From Streptomyces olivochromogenes (lineage in GTDB: Bacteria; Actinomycetota; Actinomycetes; Streptomycetales; Streptomycetaceae): DNA of 64,000 nucleotides. The position numbers were made by a program, and so were the translations under genes. Where the stretch lies: the NCBI RefSeq assembly GCF_001514115.1, contig NZ_KQ948473.1:1-64000 (forward strand). Reading direction: 5' to 3'. Under the pieces are notes generated by a model that was given only the letters and a program-made list of their open reading frames with translations, had not been told where the DNA came from and searched no databases. Shown here one piece after another: positions 53,582-61,610 of this stretch (positions are counted from its first letter, which is position 1; every line of letters begins with the position of its first letter).

Positions 53582-54451
53582 ATGGCGGAAATCATCCAGA
53601 AGGACGGGACGTGGACCTTCGACGGCGACGCGCTGCGGCTGACTCCGGGGCGCGACAAGAACGTGAGCCTGCTCCGTAAGACCTTGGGTGAACTGAGTGT
53701 CCCGCTGGGAGCATTGGCGGGGATTTCCTTCGAACAGGGCAGGAAGAGCGGCCGGTTGCGGCTCCGGCTGCGCGACGGCGCCGACCCGCTGCTCCAGGCG
53801 ACCGGCGGCAGGCTCGCCGAGCCGAACGACCCCTACCAGCTCACCGTGGAGTCCGACCGCTACGGCGTCGCCGAGTACGTCGTGGACGAGGTCCGGGACG
53901 CGCTGCTCCTGGACCAGGTGCCGGCCGACCCGGTCGACGGCTATCTGCTCCCGGGCCCCTCCGTGCCGCTGTCCGTCTCCGCCGGCGACGGCACCGCGAG
54001 CTTCGACGGCGAGCGCGTGCGTCTGGAGTGGAACTGGAAGACCGAGGACTCCAAGTCCGCCGCCGGAGCCCGCTCGCTCGCCCTCACCGACCTCACCACC
54101 GTCGAGTGGCACCCCGCGGTGGGCCTGGAGAACGGCTACCTGCGCTTCACCGTCCGCGGCGCGGAGAGCAAGGCCCCACCGAAGTACGACCCCAACTCCG
54201 TCGAACTGTGGGGCTTCAAGAAGGACCCGCTGATGGCCCTGGTCGCGGCGGCGGTACAGGCCCGGCTCCCGCATCCCACGGCCTCCCCGGAAGCCGCGCG
54301 GACGACGGAGCAGCCGGCCGCGATCGCCCCCGAGGACGACCACGACGCCCTGCTCCGCCGCCTGCGCGAACTGGGCGACCTCCACAAGTCCGGCGTCCTG
54401 ACGGACGAAGAGTTCGCCACAGCCAAACGGGCGGTCCTCAAGCGGATGTAG
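53582..54451 (+). CDS. DUF4429 protein with C-terminal SHOCT motif
   Basis: 289 residues. Two DUF4429-type beta-rich repeats (GTWTFDGDALRLTPGRDKNV and GTASFDGERVRLEWNWKTED start each), then a linker and the SHOCT motif LRELGDLHKSGVLTDEEFAT at the end. DUF4429 resembles PH-like domains, and SHOCT often marks oligomerising membrane-associated proteins; function unknown. Starts at ATG 53582, divergent from GH20. Confidence 0.85.
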   Translation: MAEIIQKDGTWTFDGDALRLTPGRDKNVSLLRKTLGELSVPLGALAGISFEQGRKSGRLRLRLRDGADPLLQATGGRLAEPNDPYQLTVESDRYGVAEYVVDEVRDALLLDQVPADPVDGYLLPGPSVPLSVSAGDGTASFDGERVRLEWNWKTEDSKSAAGARSLALTDLTTVEWHPAVGLENGYLRFTVRGAESKAPPKYDPNSVELWGFKKDPLMALVAAAVQARLPHPTASPEAARTTEQPAAIAPEDDHDALLRRLRELGDLHKSGVLTDEEFATAKRAVLKRM

Positions 54452-54517
54452 AAATCCGCGACGAGGACCGCCCGAGGTCGTCCCACCTTGCCTTCTAGGC
54501 GTACGACCACGTGGTCT

Positions 54518-54560
54518 TAGGGGCGCGAGGAACTGCGCGACCAGCCCCCACCGGCCCGCA
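54518..54560. repeat. Streptomyces dispersed repeat at a convergent gene end
   Basis: The stretch starts TAGGGGCGCGAGGAACTGCG and continues through GCGACCAGCCCCCA. From memory this is a common interspersed sequence of Streptomyces genomes, usually placed between convergent genes, as here (DUF4429 end 54451, phosphatase end 54562). Copies elsewhere were not checked. Confidence 0.5.
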
Positions 54561-54561
54561 C

Positions 54562-56142
54562 CTAACGCACTCGACGGGCCACCGTGAAGTGGTCGACCTC
54601 CGCACCCGTCTCGGCAATCCCCCGCACCGTCAACGTGGCCAGCCGCCCCTTGTGCGCAGGCGTGACATCCACCCGCAGGAACGAGTAGTTGAGGTAGCGC
54701 ACCCGGGACCAGGCGACCGTCTCGTTCTGCTTGCCGTCCTTGAGGTTGATGAAGGAGGCGACGGAGTCGACCTCGTTCTCGTGACCCTCGTACGACTCCG
54801 GGGCGGTGAACGCGTACAGGCTGCGCCCCGCCGCGCCCGCCGTCACGTACACGACACCGTCGGTCTCCGGGTACGCCGTGCCGCCGATCGGCAGCTTCTT
54901 GGTGACCGCGTTGCCCTTGATGACGTCCGTGCGCTCGTACTGGTGGTTGTGGCCGTTGATGACCAGGTCCACCGTGTACTTGTCGAACAGCGGCACCCAC
55001 TCCTGTCGCACGCCCCCCTCCGAGGCGTGCGCCGTGGAGGTGCAGTACGCGCAGTGGTGGAAGAAGATCACGATGAAGTCGACGTCCTTGGACGCCCGGA
55101 ACTTCTTGAGCTGGCCCTCCAGCCAGTTCGTCTGCGTTCCTCCGGAGATGCCCAGGTTCGCCGGGATCTCGAAGGAGATGTCGTTGGCGTCCAGCGAGAT
55201 GATCGCCGTGTTGCCGTAGACGAAGGAGTAGACGCCGGGCAGGTTCTTCTTGTCGGGCCCGTTGTCCGGAAGCGTCCAGCGGGCCTCTTCGCCGCCGTAG
55301 CCGTTGGGCGAGTACCAGGCCTCCATGTCGTGGTTGCCGTACGCGGGCATCCACGGGACCTGCTTGGCGACCGTCTCGGTCTGGGCGAGGAACTGGTCCC
55401 AGATGCGCGAGTCGAAGCCGGTGTCCTCCTTCTTGCCCGCACCGGCCGGGTCCGCGTACGCGATGTCGCCGGCGTGCAGGTGGAAGGACGGGTTCTGGCC
55501 GAGCAGCAGGGCGTCGTTGGCGAGGCCGTGGTAACCGACACCCTCGTCACCGAAGGCCGTGAAGGTGAACGGCTCGGCGTGCGAGGGCGCGGTGGTGAAG
55601 GTGCCGAGCGTGCCCAGCAGGTGGGGCGCGCAGGGGTCGAAGCCCGCGTGGCCGACGCCGTAGTAGTACGTCTTGCCGGGGCGCAGGTGGGTGAGCTTGG
55701 CGTGCAGGTAGTACTGCGTGTGGTCGCCGCTCGCGCCGACGCCCGCCGGGGTGTAGAGGGTGCGGACCTCGGCCTCGATCTTGCGGGAGAGGTCCCAGGG
55801 GTGGGCGCCGATGCGGATGAACGGCTTCTTCACCGCGGCCGGAACCTGCCAGGAGACCGTGATCTCCGTACGCGGGTCATTGCCGAAGGCGAGGTGACGG
55901 CCGAAGGGGGCGACGAGGGCGCCGTCGACCTTCTCGGTGGAGGTGGCGGCGGCCTGTGTCGGGACCGCGGCCTGTGCGACGGCGCCGGGCACGAAGGCGC
56001 CGCCCGCGACGGCGCCGAGGGTCACGGCCCCGCCTCTGATCATGTTGCGCCGGGAGAACTTGGCGCGGAGATACTCGTGCTGCTCGGCCATGGTCATGCG
56101 CTCGGCGAGCTTCTCCGGTACGCCCATGCGTGGAGTGTCCAT
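54562..56142 (-). CDS. Tat-exported purple acid phosphatase-like metallophosphoesterase
   Basis: 526 residues. Twin-arginine signal FSRRNMIRGGAVTLGAVAGG. An N-terminal fibronectin-like domain (TEITVSWQVPAAVKKPFIRI) precedes the metallophosphoesterase core: AFGDEGVGY, HLHAGDIAYADP, YGNHDMEAWY, IVIFFHHCAYC and INGHNHQYERT hold the metal ligands of purple acid phosphatases. It should release phosphate from phosphomonoesters outside the cell. ATG 56142 is used; ATG 56127 is an alternative. No clear PHO box was found upstream. Confidence 0.88.
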   Translation of the reverse strand: MDTPRMGVPEKLAERMTMAEQHEYLRAKFSRRNMIRGGAVTLGAVAGGAFVPGAVAQAAVPTQAAATSTEKVDGALVAPFGRHLAFGNDPRTEITVSWQVPAAVKKPFIRIGAHPWDLSRKIEAEVRTLYTPAGVGASGDHTQYYLHAKLTHLRPGKTYYYGVGHAGFDPCAPHLLGTLGTFTTAPSHAEPFTFTAFGDEGVGYHGLANDALLLGQNPSFHLHAGDIAYADPAGAGKKEDTGFDSRIWDQFLAQTETVAKQVPWMPAYGNHDMEAWYSPNGYGGEEARWTLPDNGPDKKNLPGVYSFVYGNTAIISLDANDISFEIPANLGISGGTQTNWLEGQLKKFRASKDVDFIVIFFHHCAYCTSTAHASEGGVRQEWVPLFDKYTVDLVINGHNHQYERTDVIKGNAVTKKLPIGGTAYPETDGVVYVTAGAAGRSLYAFTAPESYEGHENEVDSVASFINLKDGKQNETVAWSRVRYLNYSFLRVDVTPAHKGRLATLTVRGIAETGAEVDHFTVARRVR

Positions 56143-56234
56143 GGCCACAGAAGTTGCTCCCGGCAATCGACGCGGCACAAGACGCAGGATGGACAGCTTG
56201 CAAACAGCCCCCCATAAGACCTTCAACAGCCACT

Positions 56235-56250
56235 TGCCCGATATCGGGCA
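56235..56250. promoter_or_regulatory. perfect 16-bp palindrome in a divergent promoter region
   Basis: TGCCCGATATCGGGCA lies between the phosphatase (start 56142, minus) and the small gene before the glmS paralogue (start 56292, plus). A perfect palindrome in this place is a likely operator; the binding protein is unknown. Confidence 0.6.
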
Positions 56251-56291
56251 GGATTCTTGCGAATCGGCTCTTGGTACCCCAGGATCAACGG

Positions 56292-56549
56292 GTGCACGAC
56301 GAACTTGTTGATCACCTGACGCGCTCCACCCCCCTGAACCGGGGCGAGGCACTGCGGGTGATCCAGGACGTGCTCGCCTACTTCGACGAGACGACCGAGG
56401 ACTACGTCCGTCGCCGCCACCGCGAGCTCCAGGCCCAGGGCCTGGTCAACGCGACGATCTTCGAACGGATCGAGGCGGACCTGAAGTACCGCGCGGTCGC
56501 GCCGCCGGAGCTCACGCTCAGGCAGCTGCGCCGCATTGTCTACGGCTGA
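56292..56549 (+). CDS. conserved small protein upstream of the glmS paralogue
   Basis: 85 residues, GTG 56292 with AGGA eight bases upstream. Two helical blocks (NRGEALRVIQDVLAYFDETT, QGLVNATIFERIEADLKYRA) and a C terminus ELTLRQLRRIVYG. It ends 13 bp before the ATG of the next gene, so the two are co-transcribed. I recall similar actinobacterial proteins without a known function. Confidence 0.75.
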   Translation: MHDELVDHLTRSTPLNRGEALRVIQDVLAYFDETTEDYVRRRHRELQAQGLVNATIFERIEADLKYRAVAPPELTLRQLRRIVYG

Positions 56550-56562
56550 GGAATACATATAT

Positions 56563-58380
56563 ATGTGCGGAATCGTCGGATACATCGGCAGGCGTGACGT
56601 GGCACCGCTGCTGCTCGAAGGCCTCCAGCGCCTGGAGTACCGCGGCTACGACTCGGCGGGCATCGTCGTCACGACGCCGAAGTCGACCGGTCTGAAGATG
56701 GTCAAGGCCAAGGGCCGGGTCCGTGACCTGGAGGCCAAGGTCCCCGCACGCTTCAAGGGCACCACCGGCATCGCCCACACCCGCTGGGCCACCCACGGCG
56801 CCCCCTCCGACGTGAACGCGCACCCCCACATGTCCGCCGACAGCAAGGTCGCGGTCGTCCACAACGGCATCATCGACAACGCCTCCGACCTGCGCAAGAA
56901 GCTCGAGGCGGACGGCGTCGAGTTCCTCTCGGAGACCGACACCGAGGTCCTCACCCACCTGATCGCCCGCTCCCAGGCCGAGAAGCTCGAGGACAAGGTC
57001 CGCGACGCACTGCGGGTGATCGAGGGCACGTACGGCATCGCGGTCCTGCACGCCGACTTCACCGACCGCATCGTGGTGGCCCGCAACGGCTCCCCGGTCG
57101 TCCTCGGCATCGGCGAGAAGGAGATGTTCGTCGCCTCGGACATCGCCGCCCTGGTCACCCACACCCGCCAGATAGTGACCCTGGACGACGGCGAGATGGC
57201 CACCCTCAAGGCCGACGACTTCCGTACGTACACCACCGAGGGCACCCGTACGACCTCCGAGCCGACCACCGTGGAGTGGGAGGCGGCCTCGTACGACATG
57301 GGCGGCCACGACACGTACATGCACAAGGAGATCCACGAGCAGGCCGAGGCCGTGGACCGGGTGCTGCGCGGCCGCATCGACGACCGGTTCTCCACCGTGC
57401 ACCTCGGTGGCCTGAACCTGGACGCCCGTGAGGCACGCCAGATCCGCCGTGTGAAGATCCTCGGCTGCGGCACCTCGTACCACGCGGGCATGATCGGCGC
57501 CCAGATGATCGAGGAGCTCGCCCGCATCCCCGCGGACGCCGAGCCGGCCTCCGAGTTCCGCTACCGCAACGCGGTCGTCGACCCCGACACCCTGTACGTG
57601 GCCGTGTCCCAGTCCGGTGAGACGTACGACGTACTGGCCGCCGTGCAGGAGTTGAAGCGCAAGGGCGCGCGGGTGCTCGGTGTGGTCAACGTCGTCGGCT
57701 CGGCGATCGCCCGCGAGGCGGACGGCGGCATGTACGTCCACGCGGGCCCCGAGGTCTGCGTCGTCTCGACGAAGTGCTTCACCAACACGACCGTCGCGTT
57801 CGCGCTGCTCGCCCTGCACCTCGGCCGCACCCGCGACCTGTCGGTCCGCGACGGCAAGCGGATCATCGAGGGCCTGCGCCGGCTGCCCGCGCAGATCTCC
57901 GAGATCCTGGAGCAGGAGGACGAGATCAAGAAGCTGGCCGAGGAGTACGCCGAGGCCCGCTCGATGCTCTTCATCGGCCGCGTCCGGGGCTACCCGGTGG
58001 CCCGTGAGGCCTCCCTGAAGCTCAAGGAGGTCTCGTACATCCACGCCGAGGCCTACCCGGCCTCCGAGCTCAAGCACGGCCCGCTGGCGCTCATCGAGCC
58101 GGCGCTGCCCACGGTCGCGATCGTCCCCGACGACGACCTCCTGGAGAAGAACCGCGCCGCCCTGGAGGAGATCAAGGCCCGCAGCGGCCGGATCCTCGCG
58201 GTGGCGCACCAGGAGCAGGAGAAGGCCGACCAGACGATCGTCGTCCCGAAGAACGAGGACGAGCTGGACCCGATCCTCATGGGCATCCCGCTCCAACTCC
58301 TCGCCTACCACACGGCGTTGGCTCTGGGCCGTGACATCGACAAGCCGCGCAACCTGGCCAAGTCGGTGACGGTGGAGTAA
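56563..58380 (+). CDS. glmS: glutamine--fructose-6-phosphate aminotransferase (paralogue)
   Basis: 605 residues. Makes glucosamine 6-phosphate from fructose 6-phosphate and glutamine. Cys2 (after Met1) is the glutaminase nucleophile in CGIVGYIGRRD; HTRWATHGAPSDVNAHPH follows. Two SIS domains (LGCGTSYHAGMIGAQMIEEL, SQSGETYDVLAAVQELKRKG, FIGRVRGYPVAREASLKLKE) end with RNLAKSVTVE. ATG 56563 is fixed by Cys2; GAGGA is upstream. Located beside GH20, it fits amino-sugar recycling; it may be a second glmS copy. Confidence 0.92.
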   Translation: MCGIVGYIGRRDVAPLLLEGLQRLEYRGYDSAGIVVTTPKSTGLKMVKAKGRVRDLEAKVPARFKGTTGIAHTRWATHGAPSDVNAHPHMSADSKVAVVHNGIIDNASDLRKKLEADGVEFLSETDTEVLTHLIARSQAEKLEDKVRDALRVIEGTYGIAVLHADFTDRIVVARNGSPVVLGIGEKEMFVASDIAALVTHTRQIVTLDDGEMATLKADDFRTYTTEGTRTTSEPTTVEWEAASYDMGGHDTYMHKEIHEQAEAVDRVLRGRIDDRFSTVHLGGLNLDAREARQIRRVKILGCGTSYHAGMIGAQMIEELARIPADAEPASEFRYRNAVVDPDTLYVAVSQSGETYDVLAAVQELKRKGARVLGVVNVVGSAIAREADGGMYVHAGPEVCVVSTKCFTNTTVAFALLALHLGRTRDLSVRDGKRIIEGLRRLPAQISEILEQEDEIKKLAEEYAEARSMLFIGRVRGYPVAREASLKLKEVSYIHAEAYPASELKHGPLALIEPALPTVAIVPDDDLLEKNRAALEEIKARSGRILAVAHQEQEKADQTIVVPKNEDELDPILMGIPLQLLAYHTALALGRDIDKPRNLAKSVTVE

Positions 58381-58413
58381 AAGTCCACCAGCCCACCGAA
58401 GCGACAACTGAGG

Positions 58414-58468
58414 AACCCCCGCGGCGCGCAACCACCTCCGCGAGAGCGGCGCCGGTTTAGGCGCAAAG
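58414..58468 (+). repeat. 55-bp dispersed repeat, copy B (after the glmS paralogue)
   Basis: Same element as 33414-33468 (minus), here 34 bp after the glmS-paralogue stop and before its terminator. The six differences by my count leave both predicted hairpins paired; a C-to-T change falls in the second loop. Confidence 0.7.
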
Positions 58469-58473
58469 GGCGA

Positions 58474-58516
58474 GAACGGGTCCCTGTGCACGCCACCACC
58501 GCACAGGGACCCGTTC
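58474..58516 (+). terminator. terminator of the glmS paralogue
   Basis: A perfect 16-bp stem (58474-58489 with 58501-58516, arms beginning GAACGGGTCCC) and 11-base loop, followed by CTTC. Confidence 0.8.
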
Positions 58517-58559
58517 CTTCAGGGGGCCGGGGCCGCCCATGCCCCGGCCCGCGCCGACT

Positions 58560-59129
58560 TCAGCCGGTGGCCGTCACCCCCCGGCCGGCGGCGCGTCCGG
58601 GCAGTGCGGTGGGCCAGTGAGCCATGGCCGCCGTGGCCCCGTACCAGGCGAGCGCTCCGCCCGCGACGGCGAACCAGCCGCCGACCTTCCCCAGACCTCC
58701 GCTGTCGCCGAACTGCCCGACGGCCAGCAGGAGAAGGGCGACGAAGAGCAGCGCGTACGTTCCCCGGGTGAGAAGGGGCGCGCCGCTCGCGCCGGCGGTC
58801 AGACTGAGCGCGACGAGCGCGAACAGGAGCAGGAAGAGACCGGTCGCGTTGGCGGACATCTGCGTGCCGGCCGTGACGCCCCAGGTGAACCAGAACGCAC
58901 CGAGCGCCGTGAAGGCCGTACCGGTGAAGGCGTCGTGGTCGCGGAACGCGAAGAGCCCGGCCACGAAGAGCGCGATGCCACCGACATAGGTGGCGAGGGA
59001 GACGGAGTCGGCCGCTGTCACGCCGTCGATCACTTGGGTGTTACCGAGGCCGAAGAGCAACAGGGTGAGGCCGAGCGCGAGGTGGCCGAGGGTCGAGGTG
59101 ATGCTTCCCGCGGAGACGTCTTTGTCCAC
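58560..59129 (-). CDS. acetate transporter family membrane protein (GPR1/FUN34/YaaH)
   Basis: 189 residues with six membrane helices. The family pattern is recognisable though loose: GHLALGLTLLLFGLGNTQ in place of the usual NPAPLGL motif and AFTGTAFTALGAFWFTWG matching the YaaH FGATAFTSYGAFW block. Members import acetate or succinate with protons. The altered first motif makes the substrate uncertain. Confidence 0.75.
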   Translation of the reverse strand: MDKDVSAGSITSTLGHLALGLTLLLFGLGNTQVIDGVTAADSVSLATYVGGIALFVAGLFAFRDHDAFTGTAFTALGAFWFTWGVTAGTQMSANATGLFLLLFALVALSLTAGASGAPLLTRGTYALLFVALLLLAVGQFGDSGGLGKVGGWFAVAGGALAWYGATAAMAHWPTALPGRAAGRGVTATG

Positions 59130-59311
59130 GGCGGGCTCCCTTCATGCATGTGCAGTTGTGCTGCGTGGTACCGGCCGTGCGGTTGGTCCGGTGACCGGTA
59201 TGTACCCTTCACAAGGGCACAAACCACCTCTACGCGCGAGTAGATTCATGCCGTTCCAGGCACCCGCCAAAGGGAGTTGACGGTAGGTCAGGGGATGCGT
59301 CGGAGGATGTG

Positions 59312-59839
59312 TCAGGGGATGACGATCACCGGGCGCTGCGCACGCTTCGCGAGCCGTCCGGCCACCGAGCCGAAGATGCGCCCGACGATGCCGTGCGTGG
59401 AGCCGACGACGATCGCGTCCGCCTCGTACTCCCGCCCGACCTCTTCGAGTTCGTGACAGATGTCACCGCCGCGCTCGACGAGGATCCAGGGCACCTCGGC
59501 CAGATATTCGGCACACGCGAGTTCGAGGCCGAGCACCTCGGTGCGGTGGTCGGGCACGTCGACGAAGACCGGTGGTTCACAGCCCGCCCACACCGTGGTG
59601 GGCAGCCGGTTCGCGACATGCACGATGATCAGGCCCGAGCCGGAGCGGTGGGCCATGCCGATCGCGTAGGCGAGGGCGCGCTCGCTGGACGTCGAGCCGT
59701 CGAAACCGACGACGACGCCGTGCTTGAAGGCGGGATCGCAGGACTGGCGGGGTTCTTCCGCCGCCAGGGGCTCGGCCGCCGTGGGATCGGCGAGCGGGCG
59801 CTTGCGGTTCGCGGGATCGAAGAATTCGTGACCGGCCAT
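59312..59839 (-). CDS. universal stress protein
   Basis: 175 residues with one Usp domain: HGVVVGFDGSTSSERALAYA at the start of the fold and GSTHGIVGRIFGSVAGRLAK at the end, the latter giving the G-2x-G-9x-G(S/T) ATP loop. An N-terminal extension of about 40 residues is rich in charged residues. ATG 59839 has only a weak GAGAT upstream. Such proteins are induced under energy or oxidative stress. Confidence 0.85.
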   Translation of the reverse strand: MAGHEFFDPANRKRPLADPTAAEPLAAEEPRQSCDPAFKHGVVVGFDGSTSSERALAYAIGMAHRSGSGLIIVHVANRLPTTVWAGCEPPVFVDVPDHRTEVLGLELACAEYLAEVPWILVERGGDICHELEEVGREYEADAIVVGSTHGIVGRIFGSVAGRLAKRAQRPVIVIP

Positions 59840-60164
59840 GGGTATCTCGGCGTTTAGATCCTCGTGGTGGGGACGACAACGTGCGGCAGAGCTGTGTCCG
59901 GGAATCATCTTCCCAACCCCATACCCCCAAGGGTACGGCGGCACGCCTCCTCTGCCCAGATCTCGCGCGCACTGCGCGGCGTTCCCCGGAGCATGCATGA
60001 GAGGCGCCCTTAACGCAATGGTTGCTGCCCCGTACAGGCGGTTTGCACAGGGTTCACCCAGGCTCGAGGCCTTTCGTAGGTGACCGGCGGGTCGAACACG
60101 CGTTGAACCGATGAGCCACCGCCATGGAGAGCACTGGAGTACCAGGGAACCAGGGAGCCAGACC
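59840..60164. other. 325-bp divergent intergenic region
   Basis: Between the universal stress gene (minus) and the repeat-rich membrane protein (plus). A short CGCGCGCACTGCGCG symmetry occurs, but I see no gene, clear promoter or named site. Confidence 0.6.
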
Positions 60165-61232
60165 GTGCCAGGACCAGAGACCGTGTCCCACCCCTCCTCC
60201 CCGGCGCCCGCCGCGTCGCCCGGGCCGGACACGGCGAGCGAGGTGGTGCGGTGGGCGGCCTTCAGTTGTGTCCTGGTCCCCGTCGTCCTCGTCGGGTTCG
60301 GCACCTCCCTCGCCGGCGCGGCCGGTACGGCGCTGGGCCTGGCGGCCGTGACCGGTGCCTGTCTGGTCCTCCTGCGTCAGTCCGAGCGCGTCGCGGCCCG
60401 CCTCCGCGCGGATGAGCCGGCCCCGCCCCGGGCCCGGCACAGCAGGAGCGGCCACCACGGCGCCGCGCACCACCACCACGGCCGCCCCGGGCGTGGCCGC
60501 CGGGGTCGCACCGAGGCGGCCCGCGGGGAGGGAGACCCCGGCACCCGGGATCACGGCGACGGGGGCCGCGGGGGCCGGAGAGGAGCGGGCGGCGCGGAGA
60601 GGGGAGGCGGCCCGCGGGAGGGCGGTGGCGGGGCCCACGGCGAGACGGCCCACGCCGAGGGGACCACCCCCGGCGCACGGAGCCCCGGCACCGGGGCCCG
60701 CAGCGACCAGAGCCGCGCCGCGCAGGACCGGAACACGGGGGACGGGGACGCCCGGGACCGGGACGCACGGGACCGGAACGAACGTGACCGGAACACACGG
60801 GACCGGGACACGCAGAATCCGGACGGCCGGGATCCGGACGGACGCGAGCCCGGCGCGCAAGCCCACGACACGGCGAACCCGACCGGACAGGGCCGGACCC
60901 CGGGAAACCTGGCCGAACGAGAGGGGCACCCGGAGAACCTGATCACCTGGGACCGCGCCCCGCAGAACCTGATCACGTGGGACCCGAGCGACTGGAAACA
61001 GGACGCACAGGATCCGGACACCCGCGTCCGGGACGCCCGGGACCGGGACACACGCGACCAGGACACACAGCCCGACGTCCCTCGCGGCGGCGTCCCGCTC
61101 GAGCGCCCCGCACGGCACCGTGGCACGCAGGATTTGGCCGACTCGCACATCATGAACGGCTTGCGGGGCAGTAGTGGCTCGGGGGCGCACAGGGGCGGCC
61201 GTCACGGCGGAGGAAAGAAGCCGGTTGACTGA
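60165..61232 (+). CDS. membrane protein with a long charged repeat tail
   Basis: 355 residues. GTG 60165 follows AGGGAG by seven bases. Two membrane helices lie near the N terminus (VVRWAAFSCVLVPVVLVGFG, LAGAAGTALGLAAVTGACLV). After residue 80 the protein is low complexity: His/Gly/Arg-rich, then tandem DARDRDARDRNERDRN-like repeats, a repeated NLITWD unit and a Gly/Lys-rich end. Membrane-anchored and probably disordered outside. It lies directly upstream of adpA on the same strand. Function unknown. Confidence 0.6.
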   Translation: MPGPETVSHPSSPAPAASPGPDTASEVVRWAAFSCVLVPVVLVGFGTSLAGAAGTALGLAAVTGACLVLLRQSERVAARLRADEPAPPRARHSRSGHHGAAHHHHGRPGRGRRGRTEAARGEGDPGTRDHGDGGRGGRRGAGGAERGGGPREGGGGAHGETAHAEGTTPGARSPGTGARSDQSRAAQDRNTGDGDARDRDARDRNERDRNTRDRDTQNPDGRDPDGREPGAQAHDTANPTGQGRTPGNLAEREGHPENLITWDRAPQNLITWDPSDWKQDAQDPDTRVRDARDRDTRDQDTQPDVPRGGVPLERPARHRGTQDLADSHIMNGLRGSSGSGAHRGGRHGGGKKPVD

Positions 61233-61610
61233 CCGGTTTGCGCGCACGCCCCCGCTTCTTTTCAGCCAACTTCGGTCACCCGCGCATCCCTTGCTCGAAC
61301 GACCCCCCAACCCGCGTTCCACCTGCACCGAAAGCCCTCTGGAGGGCGCGCGCACCCTATGGGGATTGGCCACTGACACGAGGCGCACTTCCCTGCAAGG
61401 CCCACGAGTGCAACGCTTCGTGATCGAATGCTTCACGCCAAGTTGCCATGTCGACATTCTGCCGACTGCCGAACTGGTCACCTTGGCGCCACGGGACACA
61501 GTAGATTCGATCTTGACTGTCTTACGGCGGGGGACTCGTGCAGGACCGAGGGGAAACGTGCAGGAGCGACACAACCGAGGAGCCGCGACCACCGAGGGGG
61601 GCTTAGCAGT
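61233..61610 (+). promoter_or_regulatory. 378-bp leader and control region of adpA
   Basis: No gene is seen. Long adpA leaders are usual and carry autoregulatory sites. One 10-mer, CTTCACGCCA at 61431-61440 (minus strand TGGCGTGAAG), matches nine of ten positions of the AdpA consensus TGGCSNGWWY. TAGATT at 61502-61507 could be a -10 but has no convincing -35. Confidence 0.45.

Noticed and set aside
56143..56234. PHO box before the acid phosphatase
   Set aside because: No pair of GTTCACC-like direct repeats could be found; remaining similarity is at chance level.
60720..61080. Short direct repeats as a possible CRISPR array
   Set aside because: Units are degenerate, in frame and encode Arg/Asp repeats; there are no regular spacers or cas genes.
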